Positions 20,389 through 31,867 of a stretch of DNA of 64,000 nt are shown here, piece by piece. The notes beneath the pieces are model-generated. The model was given only the letters and a program-made list of their open reading frames with translations, did no database searches and was not told the DNA's origin. Numbering within the stretch: position 1 is the stretch's first letter; each line of letters starts with the position of its first letter. The position numbers and the translations under genes are program-made. Where the stretch lies: contig NC_054867.1 in NCBI RefSeq assembly GCF_018320785.1, positions 30,507,855 to 30,571,854 of the forward strand, written 5' to 3'. Source of the stretch: Cheilinus undulatus (taxonomy: Eukaryota; Chordata; Actinopteri; Labriformes; Labridae).

Positions 20389-21700
20389 TTAACACATGTC
20401 AGTTTTGAACATTCATACCCCTTAAATGATTACAAGTAATATCGACTGCAAGGTTATCATTAAACCTGGAAGTGCTCTTCCATGGAGTTCAGAACTTCAT
20501 CCATACTAAAGTTACCCCTCACAGGAGGGAGTTCTCTAACTGAGTAGCTAACTTCATTCATGGTGAAAAATGTCTAAAGCCCAAAGGCATTCTGGGAAAA
20601 CTTCTCAGATACAGGGGTGACCGTCAAATAATTTGAGCATCGTGACAAAAAAATACTCAAAGAGATCGATTACTGTTTTTTTAAACCTAAGATTGTGTTC
20701 CGTTAACTCAGAAAAATAGAGCTGAGCTGAAAATGCAGTTCTGGATTTTAATGTGAACACAGCTCATGTTGTTTAACAACCTCGTGCTGTTTAGTCTTGC
20801 AGGGCTCGGTAGAGTGCATTTAAGGTATGTGTATTTTCTTTGGTACATACACAAGTAATTTAAGTACTAATCATGCATTAAAAGAAGTGTTTTACATTTA
20901 TATTTATTTCATAGTATGTCTAATAGAATAAGCTCAATGTCTTGACTTACAGTAGTGGTTTAAATGTGAGGACTCATTATTGACTCGAACAGGACTAAAA
21001 TGTCTTTGAGTTGTCATCCATTACAACCATGCTAAAAATTTCAAGAGCTAAATTTACTAAAATATGACTAAAACCAAACAGCATTTTGAGACTAAGATGA
21101 AATTCAAAATATCTACCAAATGCAATCCTAATAATTTAAGAAGTCTGTAAGCTCAAAGGTGCACACAGACAGAGGATGTGAAATAACCCACATTCAGAGC
21201 TCCATGTTGTGTGTATAGTCAGCTTACAGTGGAGCTACGGTGGAGGAGGAGCATTCATACTTTCCATAAAGTGGAAAAGTAGTTAAGTTAGGGTAACAGG
21301 AAGCTAATGTAATGGATTTACTGTATGAAACTTTTCGATTGTGACTTCCTGAGTTGCAGAACGTGGGGCTGTGCTCTGCTCGGTGATGTCTTGATGCTGT
21401 CAGTGGTCATATTTTTTCTGTCATTTTCACTCAGCCAGAGAGGCTCTTTTGCTCTCTGGAGTGGAGAAGAAAGAAAAAAGGCAAAGGAGGAGGGGAGGTG
21501 GGGGTTCGAGGAAATGACCAGTGCGAGCGACAGAAGGGAAATGAAGGATGTGGAGACAGACAGACAGAGAGGGGTGGGGTTCAGGGGTCCTCTGTTTCTT
21601 TTCCTGGAATGCAGCCGCAAGACTGTCTGCAGCAGCGAGGAAAAGTAGGAAAACAGAGTTCTTAGGAAGACAGACATGCCACATTCTTGCTGTCAGAGAG

Positions 21701-21718
21701 CCCCCCCCCCCCCCCCCC
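21701..21718. repeat. C18 homopolymer
   Basis: Eighteen consecutive C residues inside a purine/pyrimidine-biased region (about 21430-21840) just upstream of the mfap2 start exon. Length is likely polymorphic or uncertain in the assembly. Confidence 0.9.
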
Positions 21719-21958
21719 TTGCTGTTGTGGGGCCAGTGGTAGGTTGGAGGGGGAGGGGTAAGGGGGCAGAGATGGGGAAGCAGTGGGGGGTTAGAGAGGT
21801 GATGGAGGGCAGGGGGATAGAGTAGAGAGGAGAGTTCAGGAGACCAAGGAACATCCAGCACAGAGCTCTTTATTCTCCTCATGTTGTTCTGTTTTTATTG
21901 TTAATGCTGTCTTCTTCTCCCCTTTAGTGTTCCAGTCAGTCTACCTCTTGTAGTGACC

Positions 21959-24900
21959 ATGAGAGTCCTCCTGCTCATCTGCATGCCAGGTAATACTCCT
22001 CTATGTGAAGGTTTAGTTTAGTTTAGTTTAGTTTATTTATCAAGGGACAGTGTGCAATGGCACTGATCATTCATTAAAAGTTAATGAAAACACAGGTAAC
22101 ATAAAGGTGCATTAAATCCCGAATATTAACGTGTTCCCTAACATCAAAGCTAACTTTCCCATTAAAATGTCTTATAGCAACTACACTCACCAACCAGTTC
22201 ATTAGGTATACCTGCCATCTACTCAATAATTGAAATATTTAATCAGCCAGTCACATGGCAGCAGCAGTGACTGGATTGGAGTGACTTTAAACATGCCATG
22301 GTTGTTGGGGCTTTGACAGGCTGTCATGCTGTTTAAGATATATTGTAGAGAATAAAACAGTTCAACTCAGATATACAACAAGGGGCATGGCTCTGGCAGC
22401 TTGCAAACATTTGACGTCTCTCCATGAAACAGGAAGTAACTTTTACCACATATAGGATAAAATCTACTCAAACTGTTCTGTATATCTATATCCATATCTG
22501 TGCTACCTATCAGTAGGACCTATTCAGCCCTACATATAATTCAGTTGGTTACTCTGACATTTACACTGGGATTTACAAGATGTGGTATTTGTTTGGTATG
22601 GTATAGATATATCATTCCAGTTGCCAATACATTTGCCATCTACATACTGTCTCAATCACAAAAAACTTCAATGATTTCTTCCTGTCAAAATGTTTGTTTA
22701 CAGAATTAGGATAGTAGAACTGTCATGTGCTGAAAAAAAGCAGTACAATGCAGTCAAACATAAGCTTCAAGTTCAAATGTGGGGAATATTTCATTTTATT
22801 TCTAGAATTTTCTTATCATCAATCCAAAATTACCCTCCAGTATGTTGTTTGGACACCCCTGGTGTTAAAAGAAAAAATGATGCAGTAAATGACTGTTAAG
22901 CTTTTCAGTCACTGATAGACATCACTGGCTATGTTCACACTGCAGGTCTTAATGCCAAATTGACATCTTTTGCTCTTGTCTATTTTTTTTTTTTTTTTTT
23001 TTTTTATTTTTGCTTGAATCCCAAAAGATCAAGTATGTATCTGATTTAGTACAACATATTAAGGTGGCCTGAATTCAAAAATTTCAAAAATGAACTAGAA
23101 AAGCCCTTGGAGAGCACAGACCTCCACCATTAGCCCTATCTCCCAATAGTAAAGAACCCTGTCAAAAATTCCTTGATCCAGGCGGTGATCCGGATCACTC
23201 CCAAAATCTAATCAGTTCTTCCTTATGCCATTCCTGGCATTTCCTGAAAATTTCATCAAAATCCGTCCATAAGTTTTTGAGTTATGTTGCTAACAAACCC
23301 TCCCGATCACATAACCTCCTTGGCGGAGGTAATAATCCATGACTATAACTTAAAGTAATAGTGCATGTAGGGAGAAGGTGGGCAAACTGTTTAGGTTTGC
23401 CAACGGTGTTTGATTTGATATAATTAAAAATACAATACAATATATAAGTAATATGTCTAAACACACAGTATATAAAACTATTAGATTACAAGTTCTATTT
23501 ACATAATTCTGCCTCTGACATGTTAGACTGATAAAGAGTCCCTAATGGGACATGGGCAGATAATACTATATCATTGTTTTTTAATTAAGTTTAAGGTGTG
23601 TGTAGAAAACTATCTTGTGCACATCTGAAAAGATATCATTCACCAAAAAGTATCTTGTGAGTACAAGACTCCTATGCACAAAAAAAGGTATCAAGCTTAA
23701 AAAATTTGTCACAATCTCTGGGAAGTATTGATCCTGCACTTCAATTTCAATTTAAGCAATGCTTCTTTATGTGCATAGAAAACTTTCTAATAAGCACATA
23801 AAACTTTCTCAAAAGCATGTAAAACTTTCTTGTGAGCACAGACAGCTTTTTTTCTGAACAAAGCTTCCTTTGCAGTGATAATTTTTTGAATATTTTTTAT
23901 TCTTTCTTAGGGAATAAATAAGGCATATACATCAAAAAAATAATTAAAGAAGCATCTAAATGAAAAAAAGACACACGAGTTAAATGTATACCGTACAATT
24001 TCATTGGCCACTCTCACAGACTGTTCATCTGAGATATATATAGCTCAGAACTGAAATACACGCTAAAATTTCCGGATCAGATTAAACTTCCTTTTCATTG
24101 AGTGTAAGGGTCAAGGTAAGAATGAGGATACCAAATGTAAAAAGTCCACAAAATGTTTAGTAAAGCTGGGTTGATAGTCTGCTTACAGGAAAAAAATTGT
24201 GTTCCATGAAAACATTGTAATGCAGCCAGCTGAGCTCAGGTAGATAAAGGTCAGCTCACAAAGCAGCTACATAAGCTACATAACTGTTATCTATGTTGCT
24301 AAATTAGCTTGGGCTACATTTGATAGAGCTCACTTTGATAAAGCTAACTGAGTGATAGATAACACAGCTATGTTGCTAACATAGCTATAGCTAAGCTCAC
24401 AAAGCAACTATGTAAGCTATGCAGATATGTTATCTAAGTAGCTACGTTAACTTTAGCTAAGTTTGCTAAAGCTCATGTTGCTAAAGCTAACTTAGTTATA
24501 GTGGCTTATGTAGTAGGCGTGGCACTTCCTCTCTGAGATATGTCTCAGATGAATAATCTGTAAGACAGAGAGTTATTTGGGATGAGAGAACTCTATCATC
24601 AGGAGTGATGCACTTAGTGTTAAGATATTGTTAATGTGCTATAATTAAGGCACAGTTTGGAAAGAGTCAGTTTGTTCACTTTCTTGCTCTAATTTAGATG
24701 GGTAGAAGGCTACAATTGTTGTGTATGTCAGATACGTCTACTGTTAGCAACAAAGAATTTCATAAAACACATCAGGCTAATAATGTGATGAATATAAGTT
24801 TTAATATATAATTGATATTAATAACCATGGTGTTCCAAAAAGGATGAATTCATATCTGGTATGTAAAGTATAAAAGCCGTGTAACATCATTGGTGATCTA

Positions 24901-27900
24901 TTAATCACAAAACCTATCAAATGGAATGAAAGAAAGTGTTTTAGATTACTTAAATGTTAAATTAAGCTATTTTGTTTTGCATCAGCTGGCTACTTTTTAC
25001 TGTGAAAGCAAAAAAAAAAAAAAAACAGAATAACACTTGCAAATTGTTCTTGCTAATGATAGCTAATATTAGCCACCATAAATATTCATCCCATACAGAG
25101 GAGCACTGTAAAATTGTAGAGTTTTTAATTTTTTTTTGTCTCATCAAAAATGCTAGGACAATGTAAAAAATGAACAATTAATAATCAAAACAATGCAAAT
25201 CATCTGAAGAGAAAAGCACCTTAAATGCTATTTGTTTTCAGTACTCATAAAACTATCAGACGACATTCTTCATCTGTGTTTCATTCGTTAATTTATTTTA
25301 TCACTTTGTTGTTCTGAAATGTCATCAGTTCTGCTGCTCGCCCAGGGCCAGTACCAGGAACAGTTTCCATATTTGGGTGAGTTCATTAAAAGATCATTGG
25401 CCTTGATTTTTCCAGCTCAGCATCAGTTTTTTTTTTCAGTCAGTGCTCTGCACATCTGTATCTGGTTTCTTTTACTCCTCTGATGTATCCCCTTGCCTCT
25501 AGGACTGCTCTTAATCCGTCTTGGATTGTTACTTTCCACCAGTGTAGAGATCTTAGTCACGGTGTAAAGGCACTTTGACCACTCTGTATGTTGTTATTTG
25601 TAACCATCTTGCACATGAAGTCATGAATCACACCTTCACAAACAGCTTATTAGTTGAGTTTTGTCAGACAGGTGTTTCATTTTATGGACCTTTGTTTGTG
25701 TGTATTTGACCGTAATTGCTTTAACAATGCTGACCTCATGACACATTTTTCTTTCCTCATCTTTTTTATGGCTTTCCAGAGGACTATGGGCCGGATTATT
25801 TTCCAGGTAAATAGTTGCCATGTTCATAGAAGTACTGATGCCTCTATATGACCTGAAAAAGCAAAAAGTCCAACAATGCCAGTACATATAAATCCTATAT
25901 TGTCATTTTTAATGGCTTTAACTGCTTTCAAGGGGAAGGTGTAAGACTAAGTGAGTCACGCAAAACAAGTTTGCCTGGAATTTACGAGGTAAAGATTAAC
26001 AGTGATTAAATAAAGCCAGAGGATATTTTTCAGTGAAAAAGAGGACGTGTACAAGAAGAGAGGTCAGCGAATAAATAAGATCCACTGGAGGCATCAAAAT
26101 CAACCCAAAATGAAAAAAGCTTTAAATTATTTCAATAAAGCAGCTATTCTCTTTTTCAGAAACTCCAGAGTCTGAAAATCATGACTCTCTCCCTGGAACC
26201 TACCAGCAGCAGGTTCGACTCAGACCAGGGGTGCGTCCAGATAAAACAGGTATACCAGATGAATACTAATCACATTTGAGTGATGATATTAAAGATTGAT
26301 TTGTACTTATTGTAGTTCTAATTTGTCAACATGGATTTCAGGGACAGATTTGGAGACAGAACCCACTGAGCCGGGCCCTCTAGGTAGGTACACTTTAGAG
26401 GAAGAAGGACAGGTGTTCAGTTTGAGCAAATAGTTTAATTTACAATGCGATTGATTCCCAGATTGCAGAGAGGAGCAGTATCCCTGCACCAGACTCTACT
26501 CTGTTCACAAGCCATGCAAACAGTGTCTGAACAGCCTCTGCTTCTACAGGTAAGAACTAAATGAGCCCCTCGTGGACAGATGCTGAGGTCTGATTAGTTC
26601 TAGTGCAAATAATGTTACAATAAATAATGATGTAAATAAAGAAATGTTTGGACATTTTGGTACTATGATGCATTTATGCGGCAACTGAACAAGCTTTAGA
26701 AAAAAAAGCTTAATCACAGTTCAGTTGTCCTGTAAGATTAAAGCAAAAGTTGAAATATAACTTACTACATCATTTAAAAGAATTTTATCTATTAATACAA
26801 TTTGTTTTGTGAGATACTGTTATATCACACTGAGATAGCCTTCTAGGTACTTGTTACTTTTAAGCTACCACTACAAATGTAGCAAGCTAAGGTAGAGAGC
26901 ACAACTCTTCCATAATACAATCTTCCAGAAATTTCTACTGTTATCTTGCCTTTTTGTCCACTGCTTTCTCCTTATTTTTATGTAATGCTAGCAAATGTAG
27001 CTTGTATCCACCCTGCTTCTTGATTGATAATAATGTCCAGCAGTTGACAGTATTTTTATCAATTTATCTAAGGCCCACCCCCAAACTCTTCAGGCTTTTC
27101 TTTGGCGCTTAAACCAGAGAACGACCCATATTCATTTGAATACAGCACAAAGACAAAACATACGTTATCATTTGTTGGTTTTTAGTCTGAACTTGATGCC
27201 TAACACATTTTACGAAAAAGTTGGGACAGGGGTAAGGAAAGGCTGGGAAAGTTGTGAAATGTTCAAAAACACCTGGAACAGTAAGTAGTAAATCAACCCT
27301 GGTAAGTAGGTTGATTTGTAACAAGTGATAATACAATGATATAGAGGAGCACCCCTGAAAGGCTCAGTCATTCACAATCAACAATGCTGTGACATTCCCC
27401 ACTTTTTGAAAGACTGTGCGGGAAAACAGTTAAACAGTTTCTGAACAATGTTCCTTGATGTGCAATATAGCACCACCATCTATAGCCCATATCTTTTAAA
27501 TTTTCAGAGAACCTGGAGAAATCTCTGCACATGAGGGGCAAGGCTGAAAACCCTCACTGAATGCCTGACATTATAATGTGGGCTTGGGAACACTTAAGCT
27601 TAGACTATAACAAGCCATATACCAACATCCAGAAGTGCTGCTGGCTTCTCTTCACTCAAGGTCCTCTAAGATGGACTAACCCAAAGTGGAAAGACTGCTG
27701 TGGTCTGTTGAATCCATATTTCAAATTGTTTAAGAGACCATAATCCTCATAATATTGTGGCAATTCTCTGGTAATTAGGTGGTCTATTACCACGTAATTT
27801 CCAAGAAATTAGATGATAATTCCCTGGTAATTCCTTTATTTTGGCCTACTTTTTCCCATTAAAATGAGTCTTTCCTGAATATTTTTCAAGTTATTTTAAG

Positions 27901-28749
27901 GGTTAGGCTAAAATACCACCTAATAACCAGAGAATTGCTACAGTATTACAAGCAATGAACTGATATTCAGTGCTTTATAACTACGTAAATACTTCTTTAA
28001 TATTACTATATTTAAGGATTGTTACTTGGTAAAATGCCAGCTTATCACAAGGTAATTATTACCACCTTATTTTTGATAAATTCCTAGATAACTACCACTT
28101 ATGACTATGAAATTACTAGGTAATTAGGGCCCTCTAAAATTAAGTGTATGTTTTACCTGTTGACTGATACACATTTAATGTGCCGGTATTTTCAGAATGT
28201 GGATGTGAGCTTGACTTAAACTGAATTACTGTGTCAGTCTTTTATACAACACAGGAACTTGTCAGCGAGTGATGAATTAGACAATGATGGAGCTCTACGG
28301 CTTTGAGTCTCGAACCTGTCACTGACTAAATAATAATAGTAATAATAAAAATAATAATAAAAGTTAATTGGTTCACTGTTGATTTGAATCTTTATATTTA
28401 AGTGGGGGCACAATACAGGACTTACCAAACATTTTATAAAACCTCTGTTTCCTCCTCACTTGTGTGTTTCTTTCAGTTTGCGGCGGGTTTACGTCATCAA
28501 CAAGGAGATTTGCGTGAGGACCGTGTGCGCACATGAAGAACTGCTCCGAGGTGGGTTCAGTGTACTCTATGTTTGATTTTTTTGTGTTTATATATTTAAA
28601 CTTGTTTTTTGACTACCATATGTGTTTGTGTCTTTGTGCGTTCAGCGGATTTGTGTCGTGACCAGTTCTCTCGCTGTGGCGTGGCAGCTCTGAGTGGCCA
28701 GTGTGCATCAATAGGGGGAAGCTGCAGCAAGAGCTGTGGTGGCTGCTGA
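21959..28749 (+). CDS. mfap2: Microfibril-associated glycoprotein 1 (MFAP2/MAGP-1), 8 coding exons, 167 aa
   Basis: Secreted small glycoprotein of fibrillin microfibrils that binds fibrillin, tropoelastin and TGF-beta/BMP ligands. Coding exons: 21959-21989, 25329-25376, 25780-25806, 26160-26249, 26342-26383, 26462-26549, 28477-28550, 28646-28749, with GT-AG junctions and phases consistent throughout. The N terminus MRVLLLICMPVLLLAQGQ is a signal peptide, with cleavage probably near residue 16-18. An acidic, Tyr/Gln-rich N-terminal half follows (QYQEQFPY, DYGPDYFP, TYQQQVRL). From TEPTEPGPLDC (Cys81) to the end is the matrix-binding domain, with 13 cysteines as in human; RRVYVINKEICVRTVCAHEE is nearly identical to human. 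The protein is 16 aa shorter than human (183), with the loss in the variable N-terminal half. It converges with crocc, as expected for the conserved neighbourhood. Confidence 0.96.
22014..22160. repeat. GTTTA simple repeat followed by a LINE-like tail fragment
   Basis: Five GTTTA units (22014-22040) run into ATTTATCAAGGGACAGTGTGC, a sequence resembling the 3' ends of RTE/Rex-like retroposons in fish. The assignment is weak; the simple repeat itself is clear. Confidence 0.4.
22184..22330 (+). mobile_element. Tc1-like 5' fragment, same family as 30817-32594
   Basis: It starts CACTCACCAACCAGTTCATT after a TA, followed by CAGCCAGTCACATGGCAGCA and a worn stretch matching the start of the transposase region (GACTTTAAACATGCCATGGTTG). 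This is the 5' end of a well-known fish Tc1-like family (terminus CACTCACCGGCCACTTTATT). The copy is truncated after about 145 bp, and lies in mfap2 intron 2. Confidence 0.7.
22680..22861. mobile_element. Truncated hAT-type element, right end
   Basis: The right end GTTTGGACACCCCTG (finishing at 22861) is the inverse of the left end CAGCGGTGTCCAAAC of the hAT-type element at 35459-36790. Both also share GTCAAAATGTTTGTTTACAG (about 22684 and 35653). Only the right part is kept. It lies in mfap2 intron 2. Confidence 0.55.
22981..23006. repeat. Poly(T) tract
   Basis: A run of more than 20 T, possibly the A-tail of a decayed minus-strand retroposon, although no body is recognised next to it. Confidence 0.7.
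23093..23333. repeat. Interspersed repeat with GGAGGT termini
   Basis: From GCCCTTGGAGAGCACAGACC to CCTTGGCGGAGGTAAT. It holds AATTTCATCAAAATCCGTCC and TTTTTGAGTTATGTTGCTAA, a repeat found in many fish and invertebrate introns. The near-complementary ends (GCACAGACCTCCACC against GGCGGAGGT) suggest a MITE. The family was not resolved. Confidence 0.55.
23620..23860. repeat. Degenerate short tandem repeats
   Basis: Loose repeats of about 22-26 bp built on AAAACTTTCT(a/t)xTxAGCACAT and AGTATCTTGTGAGTACA. The sequence is weakly ordered and lies in mfap2 intron 2. Confidence 0.45.
24225..24510. repeat. GCTA-rich cryptic minisatellite
   Basis: Dozens of GCTA/AGCT/GTTGCTAA blocks in varied order (for example AGCTATGTTGCTAACATAGC, a perfect palindrome apart from its centre). 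It looks like old slippage with inversions rather than a clean tandem array. It lies in mfap2 intron 2. Confidence 0.6.
27110..27742 (+). mobile_element. Tc1/mariner-superfamily remnant, 5' half
   Basis: Matches a common fish family in order: a left region with AGTTGGGACAGGGG and GGGAAAGTTGTGAAATG, AAAGGCTCAGTCATTCACAA, an HTH region (KTVKQFLNNVP), GAACCTGGAGAAATCTCTGC, and a catalytic-region piece at about 27640-27735 reading PLRWTNPKWKDCCGLLN, where live copies have LRWTDAKWKSVLWSDES. The copy is frameshifted and ends at the catalytic region, where a fold-back MITE begins. It lies in mfap2 intron 7 (26550-28476). Confidence 0.65.
27748..28165. mobile_element. Fold-back MITE-like repeat, copy 2
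   Basis: Second copy of the repeat at 19898-20388. It starts AATATTGTGGCAATTCTCTGGTAATT-like, has the inverted block CCAGAGAATTGCTACAGTAT at about 27920, and ends near AGGGCCCTCTAAAATTAAGTG. It abuts the truncated Tc1 remnant, which suggests that it, or a deletion at its edge, interrupted that element. Confidence 0.6.
28325..28362. repeat. (AAT)n microsatellite
   Basis: An AATAATAGTAATAATAAAAA-type run just upstream of mfap2 coding exon 7. Confidence 0.75.
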
Positions 28750-30249
28750 TTGACTTCAGAGATCAGGGACACGATCTGCCCAGATACTGCCGCTTCCCAC
28801 CCTTTTAGCCACGTCCCGTTATTTTTCCCACCTCATTCTTCCTCCTCACGTTGCCTTCTTACGCTCCCTGGGCTAGTTTTGTGCCAAAAGCACTCCTGCT
28901 TTTATATTCTTGTCCTTTTTATCACTGTCTTCTCTCATGTATGTCAGCCCAGTAGATCCTGTGTGTATGGCTAATATAATCCAAAGAACATTGATGATTG
29001 TATAAATCACTGGTGCTAAAAAATCATCACACTGGTGCTAATACAAATGCACATGAACATCTTTTTTGGCATATTGCATCATATTATTCATGCTTTGTGT
29101 TGATATGTTACTGTAGCTGTGTTGAAAAGCAGACCTTTCATTAGGATGGACTTGTTGATGATGCACTGACATCAGACAAACCTTATCAATACCAGCAGCC
29201 TATAAGATCAAGAGATGTGTCAAGAAACAGGTGGTGAGTGACCTCAGTATATGTACTACTGCTACCTGAATCTGTGCTCTGCAATTAACCAGCAGTTTTA
29301 TAGAAATATACTCCATTGCTTTGAAAAGGCATCCCACACACAACCTCTGTACTACTGCTTTGTAAAACTGTCACTATAAAGACTGAGAAAAAAATAAACT
29401 TTTGTTTTTTACTACAGCTCTTCAGTATATGATTCATTATTGCAATACAGTATAATGTAGTATGTGGTGAAAGCTGTTCATCAAAGATGTGATTCATGGT
29501 GCACACAGTGAGTTTATTCTCTTGCAGACATGTGGCCTCCATATGGGTTGTCCATACAAGTTATATTGCTGTCCTTCCTCTTCAGTCTGTCAGTTTGTAA
29601 GTAAAAAGTATAAACACTTAGTAAAACTAATAATAACTATTTAAAAACATACAATATGTGTACCACCATACTGCAGTGCTAATAAATCAGATACTCTGCA
29701 GAATCTGCAGTGGAGCACCTTCATTTTGTTCGGTGTAGTTTTCCTGGCATTCCCACAAAGTGAAAACCTTCCTTCTAGTGTCCTCAAATGTTAGCATAAG
29801 ATCCAAGGCCAACCTGCACCACTTGGCCGATTTTTGTTCCTGTGTTGCATCCAGATCATCTTAGCAGGGGAATCCTACAGTGATTTGGGTTTTTACTGTA
29901 TCAAGTACAAGCAGGAAGTCTGGGAAGATGTTGAGTACAGCTGGCTGGCAGAAATCAGCCGACTGCTGGTGTTTTCCACGCAGCTCCTGGGTCACATCCA
30001 TCTGCTTATTGTCATCGGTGTGCCAAGTGAAGTCTTCTTAATTGTACAAAACATCAATAGGACAACCGTGGAAATGAAAGTCTGGGTTTCAATTCAGAAC
30101 AACAACTCACATTTTAAACAGCTGGGTTAGAGTTTGAAAACTGTTAGGAATGTTTCTACATGTAAATAATGCTTTCAGACATTCAGTCGTGTCTTCTCCC
30201 TGGATTAGACGTGCATTTAGTGCTGGTGCTTCTGGTTGTAAGTTGCTTC
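28750..30249. other. Convergent intergenic region, mfap2 3' to crocc 3'
   Basis: Contains the 3' UTRs of two convergent genes. A plus-strand AATAAA at 29393-29398 could serve mfap2. A minus-strand AATAAA (plus TTTATT at 29513-29518) could serve crocc. If both are used, the transcripts would nearly meet or overlap by a short distance. No third gene was supported. Confidence 0.45.
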
Positions 30250-31831
30250 TCAGTTTCCTGGTGACAACACGGAGGATGAAAGAGACGGTTGCCTCCGTTT
30301 CATCTCTTGTTGCAGCTGCTCCTTCAGAGTGGACACCTGCACACATACAGGAAGGAGACCAAAGTTGACTTTAAACTCTGAATAACACTGCAGATGAAGA
30401 GGAGTGTTATGTGCGGATTAAAACAGTGACAACAAAAGTCTGTGAGGTCGTATGAGAATGGCTTATCTAGAATAGACGTCACTTTAATGTAAAAAAAAAA
30501 AATCTCTTTTGAGTTTCGAGGTAGCCATTATCTTCCTGGTTTTCTTAGTATTATATCAACATCCACCCAAAGCAGCTCATTTATTGTAGCAGAAAATTAA
30601 ACATTTCAACAGTTCAACCTCAGACAGTAGGGATATTACCATACACAAGCGTTTCGTGACCAGGTCAGCGTTTCAACCCTCAGCTGCTACAGTCACATGT
30701 TGAAGTGTTCTTGGGAAAGACACTAAACATCGTCATTGCTCTCACTGCTGCGCCAGTCATATGTGAAAGTGTATGTATGGGATTAGTTAATACTGATAGA
30801 CACTTAGGGCTTGTGTCCACAGCCTGAACTTTTATTAGGTACACTTTGCTTGTACCATGTTGGACCCCCTTTAACCCCAGAACTGTCTTTATTCATGGTG
30901 GCATAGTTTCAACAAGGTGATGGAAACATTCCTCCAAGACTTTGGTCCATATTGACATGAAAGCATTACACAGTTGCTGCAGACATGCACATCCATGATC
31001 CATGAATCTCCCGTTCCACCACATCCTAAAGGTGCTCTATTGCAGTATGAAATTGGGTTAAATTTTTGGAAACTTGGGTTGCGATCTGTCATAAAACAGA
31101 CTGGTGGGTCTTGAGGCTGGACCAGTTGAGAACCACTGATCTATTGAATTGAGATCTAGTGACCACTGTTGTACAGTGAACTCATTATGTTCAGAAAAGC
31201 AGTTTGAGATGATTTGAGCTTTGTGACATGGTGCATTATCCTGCTGGAAGAAGCCATCGGAAGATAGGTACACTGTGGTCATAAAGGAATGAACATGGTC
31301 AGCAACAATACTTAGGTAGGCTGTGGCATTTAAATGATACTCAGTTGGTACTAAGGGGCCCAAAGTGGGCAGAGAAAAGATCCCCCACACCATTACACCA
31401 CCATCACCAGTCTGAACTGCTAATACAAGGCAGGATGGAGCCATGCTTTCAAACTGTTTACGCCAAATTCTGACCCAACCATCTGAATGTTGCAGCTGAA
31501 GTTAAAGCTCTCCCTGTGCGAACTGTAGCCTCAGTTTCCTGTTCTTAGATGTCAGGAGAGGCACCTGGTGTGGTCTTCTGCTGCTGTAGCCCATCTGCTT
31601 CAAGGTTCAACGTGTTAAGTGCTCAGAGATGGTATTCTACATACCTATCAAGTGGTTATGTGAGTTTCTAGCTGTTTCTCAAAGAACAGCTACCGTCGGA
31701 GGATTGTTCCAATCTCGAGGATCCTCAAAATTTTTCTAAGGACTGAGTCCTTCAAACAGAATTTCCAAGGATGCACGTGTATCCTCCACTTGCAGGAATT
31801 ACCCACAATCCAACGCGCATTGTTTTTCTTC

Positions 31832-31867
<36 letters not shown>

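Noticed and set aside
21427-21882. 151-codon minus-strand Pro-rich open frame
   Set aside because: It is produced by low-complexity poly(C)/poly(G) and purine-rich sequence. There is no family match and no splice context.
29834-30130. 98-codon plus-strand open frame near the crocc 3' end
   Set aside because: No recognisable domain, no clear promoter or neighbours. It fits random openness in the 3' UTR/intergenic region.
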